Shown here in pieces: positions 1-9,200 of a stretch of 32,298 nucleotides of DNA. The stretch lies in NCBI RefSeq assembly GCF_003011925.2, contig NZ_PXXU01000042.1, positions 1 to 32,298 on the forward strand, in the 5' to 3' direction. How positions within the stretch are numbered: the stretch's first letter is position 1; each line of letters begins with the position of its first letter. The notes beneath the pieces were generated by a model. It was not told where the DNA came from. It saw only the letters and a list, made by a program, of their open reading frames with translations, and ran no database searches. Origin of the DNA: Nitrosomonas supralitoralis. Lineage in GTDB: Bacteria; Pseudomonadota; Gammaproteobacteria; Burkholderiales; Nitrosomonadaceae. The position numbers and the translations under genes were made by a program.

Positions 1-26
1 TCAGTAAATCGAAGCTTAAATTCCAT
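1..26 (-). CDS. Start of a leftward gene, cut by the window edge
   Basis: Only the first eight codons are inside the window (M-E-F-K-L-R-F-T). They are preceded on the minus strand by a strong Shine-Dalgarno GGGAGG five bases before the ATG, which is the main reason to believe the start. Some IS1380-type transposases begin with a similar short stretch ending in F-T-D/E, but eight residues are not enough to name a family. Confidence 0.45.
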
Positions 27-105
27 CAAAACCTCCCGGAAGAAAAATATACATCTGGAAAACAGCTTTAATTTACCAAAATATGCTTATTTATAACAGC
101 TTATT

Positions 106-138
106 CTAATGGCTTCCATTAGAAAACAAACCTAATGG
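106..138. repeat. Three CTAATGG heptamers, two as a hairpin
   Basis: CTAATGG at 106-112 and its reverse complement CCATTAG at 116-122 form a perfect 7-bp stem with a 3-base loop. A third direct copy lies at 132-138. The cluster sits about 80-110 bases upstream of the leftward gene start at position 26, so it could be an operator for that gene or part of a mobile-element end. Neither is shown by the sequence alone. Confidence 0.45.
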
Positions 139-244
139 GAAATCTGGGATAAATCAACGGTAATACTAGCGTTAGTACGTAAGCGCTTGTTGCTGATTTC
201 AGTTTTTCTCCCGGAGTTTAGGTATCGCAAGACTTCTTTCTGGT

Positions 245-637
245 TTATTCAGTGTCAGTGCTGCGGTAAGCCGTCACTTGAATTTCAATTTTCATGCGTG
301 GATCGGACAAACCGGCCGCCAGCATCATCGCCGATGGTCTGACATCACCGAGATATTTACGCATGATCGGCCAGCATTTCTCAAAATCTTCGGCTTTGGG
401 AAACACATACGTGACGCGCACGACATCTTTCATGCTTGCGCCTGCTTGTTGTAATGCCACAACGATATTCTTAAAACATTGTTCCGCTTGCTCCAGAAGG
501 TCATCAGAAATAGTCATTTTGCTGTAATCAAAACCGGTCGTGCCGGATACCAAAACCCAATTGCCTTCGACTACCGCGCGCGAGTAACCAATTTCCTTCT
601 CAAACGTTGAACCTGAGCTGATGAGTTTGCGTGTCAT
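245..637 (-). CDS. Rid-family (YjgF/YER057c/UK114) protein, non-archetypal
   Basis: This 130-residue protein has the full length and pattern of the Rid family, small trimeric cytosolic proteins with a chorismate-mutase-like fold. Recognisable parts are the G(N/K)W-V-x-VSG-T-T segment near residues 25-35, V-V-R-V-T-Y-V near 67-73, and the C-terminal R-P-S-A-M-M ... K-I-E-I-Q-V-T-A-Y. True RidA deaminates 2-aminoacrylate and 2-iminobutyrate made by IlvA using an arginine in the P-A-R-S segment. Here alanine occupies that position, so imine deaminase activity is doubtful and a Rid4-7-type subgroup is more likely. The start is supported by AAGGA eight bases upstream. It is divergent from sbcB, and ilvA lies about 1.8 kb away. 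Family assignment is firm; function is unknown. Confidence 0.88.
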   Translation of the reverse strand: MTRKLISSGSTFEKEIGYSRAVVEGNWVLVSGTTGFDYSKMTISDDLLEQAEQCFKNIVVALQQAGASMKDVVRVTYVFPKAEDFEKCWPIMRKYLGDVRPSAMMLAAGLSDPRMKIEIQVTAYRSTDTE

Positions 638-751
638 ATTGTGTCCTTTTTATTTGATTGAAAAAATCTTGCGCTAGATGCCTCTATAATGACGCAATGC
701 ACTTATTGTAAAACGAGTATTTAACCAGTGTTCTCAAATCTGTAAATAATT

Positions 752-2176
752 ATGGCGATGACATTTTATTGGCATGACTACGAAACGTTTGGCGCCGATC
801 CCAGGCGTGATCGTCCGGCGCAATTTGCCGGCGTTCGCACTGATGAGGCGCTGAACGAAATTGGTGAGCCGCTGATGATCTTTTGTAAACCGGCACGGGA
901 TTTTTTGCCGCATCCGGAGGCTTGTCTGCTTACTGGCATTACACCGCAACTGGCTGATGCACAAGGACAGCCTGAGCCGGAATTCATTGCGCGTATCCAC
1001 GCCGAATTGGCGCAACCGGGTACATGCGGTGTTGGCTACAATTCGCTGCGGTTTGACGATGAAGTCACGCGTTTCGCACTCTATCGTAATTTTTACGATC
1101 CCTATGCGCGCGAGTGGCAACAAGGCAATTCACGCTGGGACATCATTGACCTGGTGCGCATGACTTATGCATTGCGTCCAGCCGGGATAACCTGGCCGCA
1201 ACATGAAGACGGACAACCAAGTTTCAAACTAGAGGATTTGGTTGCTGCCAACGGAATTCTGCATGAATCCGCGCATGATGCCTTGTCTGACGTGCGCGCC
1301 ACGATTGGTCTGGCGCGTCTGATACGCATGCAACAGCCACGCCTCTATGATTGGTTGCTGCAACTGCGAGATAAGCGCAAAGCTGCGGCTCAGCTTGATC
1401 AAATCACTCACAACCCGGTATTGCACACGACACGCATGTATCCGGCTAAAACCGGTTGTACTTCGCTGGTCATGCCTTTGATCACGGAACCGGGAAACAA
1501 TAACAGCGTGCTGGTGTATGACTTGCGCCATGATCCAGAAATGTTCCTGCCGCTGAATGCAGTCGAACTGAGCCAGTTGCTGTTTACCCGCAACGACGGC
1601 TTGCCAGAAGGTATGCAGCGTTTGCCGGTCAAATCGATAAAGATCAATAAATGTCCGGCACTGGCGCCACGTAATACCCTCGATAATGAGGCAGCCGACC
1701 GCATCGCGCTCGATCTGGATGCCTGTTACCAACATTGGCAAATATTATGTGCGGCACCCGATTTCTTTCAGCGCGTAGCTACTGCGTATACCCGTCGCAC
1801 GTTTGAGTCAGCCGGTGACGTCGATGTGGCCCTGTACGACGGTTTTCTGGACAATGCGGATGCTTTGTTGCTGGCGCAGATCCGCCGCGCCACACCCAAA
1901 CAGTTGGCAAAAATGCACTTTGATTTTCACGATAGTCGAATGCCCGAGCTGTTGTTCCGCTACCGTGCCCGTAACTGGCCGGAAACTTTGACGCAGGTAG
2001 AATCCGAACGATGGGAGCAGATACGTCGGCAACGCTTCACACAAGGCAATGGTGGCAGGAGTATTACTTTGACGGAATTTTTGACGCAAATTGCGTTATT
2101 GCGGGAGATGTACAAAGCGGATGAAAATACTGAGCGAATACTGGATGAGTTGGAAGCCTGGGGAGAAATTTGTTAG
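752..2176 (+). CDS. sbcB: Exodeoxyribonuclease I
   Basis: This 474-residue protein matches the usual length of bacterial exonuclease I, a processive 3'-5' exonuclease on single-stranded DNA that works in recombination and mismatch repair. The DEDDh catalytic set is visible: D9 and E11 in W-H-D-Y-E-T-F-G, D102/D103 in N-S-L-R-F-D-D-E-V, and H175 and D180 in H-D-A-L-S-D-V. The exonuclease domain occupies about residues 1-190; the SH3-like and helical ExoI C-terminal regions follow to the end. No good Shine-Dalgarno sequence precedes either ATG (752 or 758), so the exact start is open by two codons. It is divergent from the Rid gene, with 114 bp between them. The product call is firm. Confidence 0.95.
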   Translation: MAMTFYWHDYETFGADPRRDRPAQFAGVRTDEALNEIGEPLMIFCKPARDFLPHPEACLLTGITPQLADAQGQPEPEFIARIHAELAQPGTCGVGYNSLRFDDEVTRFALYRNFYDPYAREWQQGNSRWDIIDLVRMTYALRPAGITWPQHEDGQPSFKLEDLVAANGILHESAHDALSDVRATIGLARLIRMQQPRLYDWLLQLRDKRKAAAQLDQITHNPVLHTTRMYPAKTGCTSLVMPLITEPGNNNSVLVYDLRHDPEMFLPLNAVELSQLLFTRNDGLPEGMQRLPVKSIKINKCPALAPRNTLDNEAADRIALDLDACYQHWQILCAAPDFFQRVATAYTRRTFESAGDVDVALYDGFLDNADALLLAQIRRATPKQLAKMHFDFHDSRMPELLFRYRARNWPETLTQVESERWEQIRRQRFTQGNGGRSITLTEFLTQIALLREMYKADENTERILDELEAWGEIC

Positions 2177-2213
2177 ATTCGTTGCGTCGTTAGGATGAAG
2201 TTCTGGTTTTGCT

Positions 2214-2227
2214 CTCATTTAAATGAG
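2214..2227. other. 14-bp perfect palindrome between sbcB and ilvA
   Basis: CTCATTTAAATGAG is a perfect palindrome about 40 bases after the sbcB stop codon. It has no loop and no adjacent T-run, so it is not a typical intrinsic terminator. It could be a dimeric regulator site or chance in AT-rich DNA. Confidence 0.3.
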
Positions 2228-2413
2228 GGTTCTAAAATGACGCAATAGATTGCATTAGAAAGCAGGTCAATCCGTGTAATGCGCAAATATCTTCTTCATT
2301 ATTATTATTCAATAAGCCATCACTGCAAGAAAATTCAAGCCACTCCTGATCGTGATAAAATCTCCTTCCCGATTACAGATTGAAATAGTATCTGGATTTA
2401 TTTATCTCTGGTT

Positions 2414-3925
2414 ATGAAGAACGATTACCTCAAAAGAATATTGACCGCGCAGGTTTATGATGTGGCGATTGAGAGTCCGCTGGAACTCGTCGAAAATTTA
2501 TCTGCACGTATCCATAATCAGGTGCTGCTGAAACGGGAAGATTTACAGCAGGTCTTTTCTTTCAAGTTGCGCGGCGCATACAACAAGATGATCAAGTTGC
2601 CGCCCGCAGTGCGTAGGCGTGGCGTGATTGCGGCGTCCGCCGGGAATCACGCGCAAGGGGTGGCGCTGGCTGCGAAGAAGCTGAATTGCAGCGCAACGAT
2701 CGTGATGCCGGTAACGACTCCGCAAATCAAAGTGCATGCGGTCATGGCGCTGGGCGCCACGGTGACTCTGCATGGTGATTCGTATAACGATGCGTATGAA
2801 CATGCGGTACAGCTGGCGAAGGAGGTGCAGGCCACATTTGTTCATCCTTATGATGATCCGGATGTGATTGCCGGGCAGGGCACGGTCGGCATGGAAATCC
2901 TGCGTCAGCATACCGGACCGATTCACGCCATTTTTGTGCCGATTGGCGGCGGCGGACTGATCTCAGGAATTGCCGCTTATGCGAAACGATTGTATCCGAA
3001 AATCAAGATCATCGGTGTCGAGCCGGTGGATGCCGATGCCATGTATCGTTCACTGCAGAGTGGACGTCGCGTCAAACTGGCACAGGTAGGCTTATTTGCT
3101 GATGGCGTGGCAGTGCGGCATGTGGGCAAGGAAACTTTCCGCATATGCCGCGAATTGGTCGACGAAGTGATGCTGGTTGATACCGATGCCATCTGCGCGG
3201 CAATCAAGGATATATTTGAGGACACACGTACGATAATGGAACCATCCGGCGCGCTCTCAATCGCCGGAATCAAGGCGTATGTCGCGCGTGAGAAAATCCT
3301 GCATAAAACACTGGTTGCGATCGCATCCGGTGCCAATATGAATTTTGACCGCCTGCGGCATATTTCCGAACGCGCGGAAATTGGTGAGCAACGTGAAGCG
3401 GTAATGTCAGTGACGATTCCGGAACAACCCGGAAGTTTCAAGAAATTCTGTAATTTACTCGGGGCCAAAAGTATTACCGAATTTAATTATCGCTATGCCG
3501 ATCCGAAAGTGGCGCATATTTTTGTCGGTGTGTCGGTACGCAATCAAGAGGAAACCCAAAAGCTGATCAGCGAGCTGAAACAAAGTGGCTTGGCGACTGA
3601 AGACCTGAGTAGCAATGAAATGGCCAAACTACATATCCGTCATTTGGTCGGGGGGAGGGCGCGCGAAGTCAGAAATGAGATTCTCTTTCGTTTTGAGTTT
3701 CCCGACCGCCCTGGTGCATTGATGAATTTCCTGAACAGCATGAGCCATAATTGGAACATCAGCTTGTTCCACTATCGTAATCATGGCGCTGACTATGGTC
3801 GCGTGCTGATCGGTATCCAGGTACCTCCAGAGGAAAAATCCGACTTCAAAACTTTTCTGGATCAATTGGGCTATCGCTATTGGGATGAAACCAGGAATCC
3901 GGCGTATAAATTATTCCTCGCATAA
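2414..3925 (+). CDS. ilvA: Threonine ammonia-lyase, biosynthetic (threonine deaminase)
   Basis: The 503-residue length is typical of the biosynthetic long form that converts threonine to 2-oxobutanoate and ammonia, the first committed step of isoleucine synthesis in the cytosol. The N-terminal PLP-dependent fold-type II domain (about 1-320) contains the Schiff-base lysine K51 in S-F-K-L-R-G, the substrate loop A-S-A-G-N-H-A-Q-G, and the phosphate-binding glycine loop P-I-G-G-G-G-L-I-S-G. Two ACT-like regulatory regions (about 330-410 and 420-503) follow, as expected for isoleucine inhibition and valine activation. The catabolic TdcB form lacks this C-terminal part. The gene stands alone and is followed by an intrinsic terminator. 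The assignment is firm. Confidence 0.96.
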   Translation: MKNDYLKRILTAQVYDVAIESPLELVENLSARIHNQVLLKREDLQQVFSFKLRGAYNKMIKLPPAVRRRGVIAASAGNHAQGVALAAKKLNCSATIVMPVTTPQIKVHAVMALGATVTLHGDSYNDAYEHAVQLAKEVQATFVHPYDDPDVIAGQGTVGMEILRQHTGPIHAIFVPIGGGGLISGIAAYAKRLYPKIKIIGVEPVDADAMYRSLQSGRRVKLAQVGLFADGVAVRHVGKETFRICRELVDEVMLVDTDAICAAIKDIFEDTRTIMEPSGALSIAGIKAYVAREKILHKTLVAIASGANMNFDRLRHISERAEIGEQREAVMSVTIPEQPGSFKKFCNLLGAKSITEFNYRYADPKVAHIFVGVSVRNQEETQKLISELKQSGLATEDLSSNEMAKLHIRHLVGGRAREVRNEILFRFEFPDRPGALMNFLNSMSHNWNISLFHYRNHGADYGRVLIGIQVPPEEKSDFKTFLDQLGYRYWDETRNPAYKLFLA

Positions 3926-3948
3926 TCCACTCGCAATTTCACAACTAA

Positions 3949-3981
3949 AAGACCTTGTTTTACAGGTCTTATTCTGTTTTT
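3949..3981 (+). terminator. Intrinsic terminator after ilvA
   Basis: A 7-bp stem AAGACCT/AGGTCTT (3949-3955 and 3964-3970) with an 8-base loop is followed by ATTCTGTTTTT. It lies 24 bases after the ilvA stop codon and separates ilvA from pilJ. Confidence 0.75.
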
Positions 3982-4093
3982 GATCACACACTCCTGCGGT
4001 TAAGCTAGCTGCTCACATCGGTTATGCCGCATGTATTTTGCTTTCAATAAAACCGAATATTCAGACATGCTTAACTTAAAGCTGGAGAAAACA

Positions 4094-6199
4094 ATGGAAA
4101 ACAATTTTTCTAAACTTGAATTGACAACCAGTCTGGTTGCGATAGGAAAAAAATTACCAGTTATTTCGCTGCCGGCGAAAAAAAATATTCCGAAAAATTC
4201 CTCCTTGCTCAACGATAGCTGGATGCTGGGTGGCATAGTAATGTTTTGCACTGTGTTGCTGCTGATAACAATGATAATCAGTGTACAGAAAGCCCGAAAC
4301 AATGCGCTAAAGCCAGAGCTTGTCTCACAGTTACAAATGCAGCATTTGCGCCTATCAAAAGCCGCTCAGCAAATAATCATCGGCAAAATATCGGCTTTTA
4401 CACAACTGCAAGACAGTCAGGATCAATTGAAGCAATATATTACTCTTTTATCAGAAGGGGGGATGTATCGTGACAAGATTATCCCCGCTGTTGATGAGGC
4501 ACTGTCGCAGAGCTTTAATACTTATCTTAAGAACTGGCAAATTGAGGAAAAAAACATTCATCTGATTCTGAGTCGGCAAGACTCACTAACGCGGTTGATT
4601 GGCAGTACCCAGGCGATCCATATTGCACATAGCCAGCTGACCAGACGCATTGAAGAACTGATTGTCCGCATGGCACAAATTGGCAATCTATCCCATGAAA
4701 TTCGTACGGTGGAAGTCATAAGAATGCATGCGCGCAATGTCGCGAGAAATGTCAAGATGTTGCTGCCCATTGAATTGCCGCTGGCAGAGATTACTGCACA
4801 ACTGGTGCAGGATCATGAACATATTTCGGCGATTACCCATGCGTTAAGTCAGGGCGATAACGGTCTGGGTGCAGCTTCCAGCCGGGATGAAATGATCCAG
4901 GATCTACTCTCGCATGTTTATGCACTGGTAAGAAAATTTGACGATCACCTGGATGTGATTCAGCAAGAAATTTCTATAGCAGTAACAGTTCAGTCGGCAA
5001 TAGATGAGATTGTAAGCAAGGGTGATGTCATGCTGAATAGTTCGCGTGAGCTGGGCAATGAAATTCAAGCACAAACCATGCATTCGATATCGTGGCTAAA
5101 TAAACTGACGATAATGCTTGGCGTCTGTTTGTTGCTTGCGTTGATCTTTTTTATCCGATCAGTGCGTCAGAATGTGCGCTATCAAGATTTTGTCAGTCGG
5201 AACGAAGTGATCAAAACTCAAAAAGCCATTGTGACATTGCTGGATGACATGAAAAGAATTGCTGATGGCGACTTGACGGTTCGTACCGATATCACTGACC
5301 GTACAACCGGTGCTATTGCCGATGCTATCAATTGTACGATTGAGGAGCTGCATACCCTGGTGGAGCAGGTTAATCAAGCCAGCGTATTAGTGGTTAAGGC
5401 GTCCAATCAGGCACAACAGGTTTCATCGGGTTTGTTAACCGCAGCACAACAGCAAACCGCGAAAATCGAACAAACAACGATTGCGGTTTTAGGTATGACC
5501 GAATCGATCAGCGAGATATCGGATATGGCGACGGAGTCTGCCAGAGTAGCGAAACAATCGTTGGCCACTGCAGAAAAAGGAACATCAGCGGTGCGTGAAT
5601 CGATTGCCGGAATGAATGAGATCCGCACATACATTCAAGATACATCGAAGCGTATCAAGCGCTTGGGTGAGAGCTCACAGGAAATTGGTGAGATTGTCGC
5701 ATTGATTACCGATATCACTGACCAAACCAATGTTCTGGCTTTGAATGCGGCGTTGCAAGCGACTGCTGCCGGTGAAGCAGGACATGGATTTACTGTGATA
5801 GCTCAGGAAGTGCAGCGCCTTGCCGAGCGATCAGCGGAAGCCAGTAAACAAATCGGTGAGTTGATTGTCACCATTCAGGGCGATACTCAGGATGCCATCA
5901 CCGCAATGGAACGAAGCACACTAGGTGTGGCAAAAGGCGCAAAACGCTCCGATGCTGCCGGGAGGGCATTGGAGGAAATCGAACAAGTATCGAAGCAGCT
6001 TGCTCACTTAGTATCGAATATCTTTGATGTGACTAATACGCAAACACGAGCAGCGCACAAGGTAGTTGCCAATATGGAAGAAATTCTTCATATTACCCGT
6101 CAGAATACCCAAGGAACCCTGAAAACTACCGGGTCGATTAAACAGATTTCTGGTTTTGCATCAGAGCTGAAAGCGTCGGTGTCTAATTTCAAGGTGTGA
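4094..6199 (+). CDS. pilJ: Twitching-motility methyl-accepting chemotaxis protein PilJ
   Basis: This 701-residue inner-membrane chemoreceptor belongs to the Pil-Chp system, which senses surface or ligand cues and controls the ChpA kinase for type IV pili. The first transmembrane helix is at about 43-63 and the second at about 334-355, with a periplasmic PilJ-type helical domain between them. A HAMP region (about 376-430) and the cytoplasmic signalling domain follow; the conserved hairpin I-T-D-I-T-D-Q-T-N-V-L-A-L-N-A-A-L is at about 538-555. I chose ATG 4094 because GGAG lies seven bases upstream. The in-frame ATGs at 4031 and 4067 lack such a site and would add up to 21 residues. chpA follows after 40 bp, so the two are probably co-transcribed. 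The expected pilG, pilH and pilI are not upstream. Confidence 0.9.
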   Translation: MENNFSKLELTTSLVAIGKKLPVISLPAKKNIPKNSSLLNDSWMLGGIVMFCTVLLLITMIISVQKARNNALKPELVSQLQMQHLRLSKAAQQIIIGKISAFTQLQDSQDQLKQYITLLSEGGMYRDKIIPAVDEALSQSFNTYLKNWQIEEKNIHLILSRQDSLTRLIGSTQAIHIAHSQLTRRIEELIVRMAQIGNLSHEIRTVEVIRMHARNVARNVKMLLPIELPLAEITAQLVQDHEHISAITHALSQGDNGLGAASSRDEMIQDLLSHVYALVRKFDDHLDVIQQEISIAVTVQSAIDEIVSKGDVMLNSSRELGNEIQAQTMHSISWLNKLTIMLGVCLLLALIFFIRSVRQNVRYQDFVSRNEVIKTQKAIVTLLDDMKRIADGDLTVRTDITDRTTGAIADAINCTIEELHTLVEQVNQASVLVVKASNQAQQVSSGLLTAAQQQTAKIEQTTIAVLGMTESISEISDMATESARVAKQSLATAEKGTSAVRESIAGMNEIRTYIQDTSKRIKRLGESSQEIGEIVALITDITDQTNVLALNAALQATAAGEAGHGFTVIAQEVQRLAERSAEASKQIGELIVTIQGDTQDAITAMERSTLGVAKGAKRSDAAGRALEEIEQVSKQLAHLVSNIFDVTNTQTRAAHKVVANMEEILHITRQNTQGTLKTTGSIKQISGFASELKASVSNFKV

Positions 6200-6239
6200 T
6201 GGGATTTCCGATTTCACTATAGACTGATGGTACGGAACA

Positions 6240-9200
6240 ATGAGCGCCCAACCTAAACTTAACATTTCTGCGATTATCGGCATCAAGGATGGGATTTATC
6301 AGGTATTTACATTAATTGATCAGAATCTGGAGGTGTATAGCCAGCATCCCGAAAATGACAAACTGATCAGAGACTGTCGAAATTATATCCATCAATTGGA
6401 TGGTTTGTTGGAGATGCTAAATCTTACGAGCATCACCATCGTCACTGAAAAGATGGAGCAACTGGTTGATGCGCTTATCAATAAAAGAATCGAACTGAAC
6501 CCGGCGATTTCTGATGCACTGAAACAATCCACCAAAGCGTTATTGTTCTATCTGAATGAACTCATTGATGGTGCCGAAGAAAATGCATTGCGATTATTTC
6601 CAACTTATCGCACCTTAATGCAAGTATATGGTTTCGAGAATGCACCAGAAAGTGATTTGTTTTTTCCACACTTAACGGCAGATCCGGCGTTGAAAGAGCA
6701 AGCTTTGCATATTGATGCATCGACCATAAAGACGTTGGCTAAGCAGTTGGGCATTGAGTATCAAACCGGTTTGCTGAAGTGGTTGCGTGACCCTTCGAGT
6801 CAAACGGGCTTGCAGCAAATGGCAGCAGCCGTGAATCAGATCGAAGAATTTCCCGGAACTAATGAGCAACGCGTGTTTTGGTGGGTGACGGCTGGTTTCT
6901 TGGAAGATCTGCTCCATTTGGATAGCAGTCAGATTGACCTTCCGATTCGACGTTTGTGTGGAAAAATCGAGCAAACGATTCGTCACCTTTCTGCTGGAAC
7001 GCTGAGTAACACTTCAGTTTTAATGCGTGAACTGCTGTATCACCTTGCTCATAGTGAATTAATCGAACAGCGCATTGATGATATCAAGCGCAGCTTTGCT
7101 TGGCCAAGCTTGTCAGCCACAGATAGACTGACATTTGAACAATCGGAATCTTTGAATCCTTTATTGGAACGATTGCGCAGTACGTTGATGCAGACTAATG
7201 ATATCTGGCGTGAATTTTGTGCTGGGGATCAAGAAAGTTTGGTTCCGCTGTCAGAATATATTGATTGGCTCGTACATCAGGCACGGCAAATGGAATGTGT
7301 GCCATTAATCAAGCTGATCGATGCAATGAGTAATACCGTCGCATATTTGCATGCCCAACCGCAAGATATGAACGAGGAACTGGCCATGGAAATGGCTACT
7401 GCTTTATTGATGATAGAGAGCATCCTCGATAATTTTTACAAATTATCGCCCGAGTTGCCACACCAGATCGATGTGCTGATTTCTCGTTTACAGGGTGTTA
7501 CTGCCGGTGATGTGAATATTGATGAACTGCCCGTTGTTGCCTTGTCTAATGTGCTGGAAAATACCTCACAGGACAAAGTTTTGTTGGCGCAAGTTGCACA
7601 AGAAATACTGACCAATCTTGCGCAAATCGAAAGTATTCTGGATAAATTCTTTTTTGAGCCGAGCGAACGCTCCGAACTGTTGTTGCTTTCAGGCTTATTT
7701 AAGCAAGTTTCAGGTGCTTTGGTCATGTTGGAATTGGAGCGTGCTCAAACTTTATTGAGGCTTTGTCAGAACCTGGTAGAAAAACTGATACAGCCGGATT
7801 ATCAAATCATTGAAACGGAACAGATTCTGCTTGTGGATGGAATGAGCAGTATGGGCTTTTTTATTGGAGCGCTCAGAAGCGGACAACCCGATAGTCATCA
7901 GATAGTCGAGGAAGCGCTCGCGCTATTCCAAATGGCAGCAATGCGCTGTACTAGGGCCTCACAGTCGATGCCAGCAATAATAACACCTGTTGTCGAAATT
8001 ACGGTAGATGCAATAAACAGTGAAGCAGGCAGTAAAGATATTGACTCGGAATTGCTTGAAATTTTTCTCGAAGAAGCGGATCAAGTCTTGGCCGAAATTA
8101 CCTTGGATCTTCAGAAATGCTGCGCCGATCCCAGCGATCGCGATGCCCTTGCCAACTTGAGACGTGAATTTCATACCTTAAAAGGCAGCGGTCGGATGGT
8201 CAAGCTGGAGGAAATGAGTGATGTTGCCTGGAATCTGGAGCAAGTACTGAATCATTGGTTGAATCTTAACAGACCGGCTACAGATCAATTAAGAGACTTG
8301 ATTGTCCGTGCGCATCAGGCCTATGCCGGATGGTGTAGAAACCTGCGCGAGCAGGGCGCGGCTCGCGTTGATGCTGAGGAACTGTTGCGGGCCGCGAATG
8401 AATTGCTGACACAACAGATTGAAGTAAAAGCACCGATTGCGGAGGCGCAAGCTGAAACTATAAGCATTGTTGCCAATGAGACTGTCGATCAAATTAATCC
8501 GGAACTACTTCCGGCATTTCTTGAAGAAACTTATGACATCATTCCGCAAATTGGCAGCAAACTGCGGGCCTGGCGCATGTTGCCGAACGATGAGGATATT
8601 CATCGGGCGATGTTGCGGCTATTGCATACCCTGAAGGGCAGTGCCCGCATGACGGGAGCGTCATTGCTGGGTGATTTGGTACATGCCATGGAAAGTCATG
8701 TCGAAACGGCTTTCCGCGAGCGTAATATGTCGGATTCTGCACTGGATCAGTTAGAAAGTGAATTTGATATTATCAGTGGCAAGATCGAGCAGTTGCAAGG
8801 AATTGAAATTCTTCCGGCTGAAACAAACTCGATTGATATCAATATTGCAGTGGATACAGCGGAACAGAGCCAGAACTCACTCGAGAAAGCTGAGTTGCTG
8901 CAATCCAAGGCCATTTTACGCATTAACTCCGAGCTTATCGATCGATTGGTGAATGATTCCGGTGAAGCCAGCATTCTGCGCTCAAAAATTGAGGCGCAAC
9001 TGAACAGTTTCAAACAATCGCTGCAGGATCTTGCTGAAAGCACACACCGTTTGCATGATCAGCTGCGCGAAGTGGAAATTCAAGCGGAAACGCAAATGCA
9101 GTCGCATCTTGCGCAGCAGCATGAGAGTGAACAGTCATTTGATCCGCTGGAATTTGACCGTTTTTCCCGCTTCCAGGAATTGACGCGCTTGATGGCTGAG

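Noticed and set aside
2977..3468. A long antisense open frame within ilvA, with similar ones in sbcB, chpA, ppsA, hppA, recA and alaS
   Set aside because: They mirror strongly conserved coding frames, lack ribosome binding sites and show no protein family pattern.
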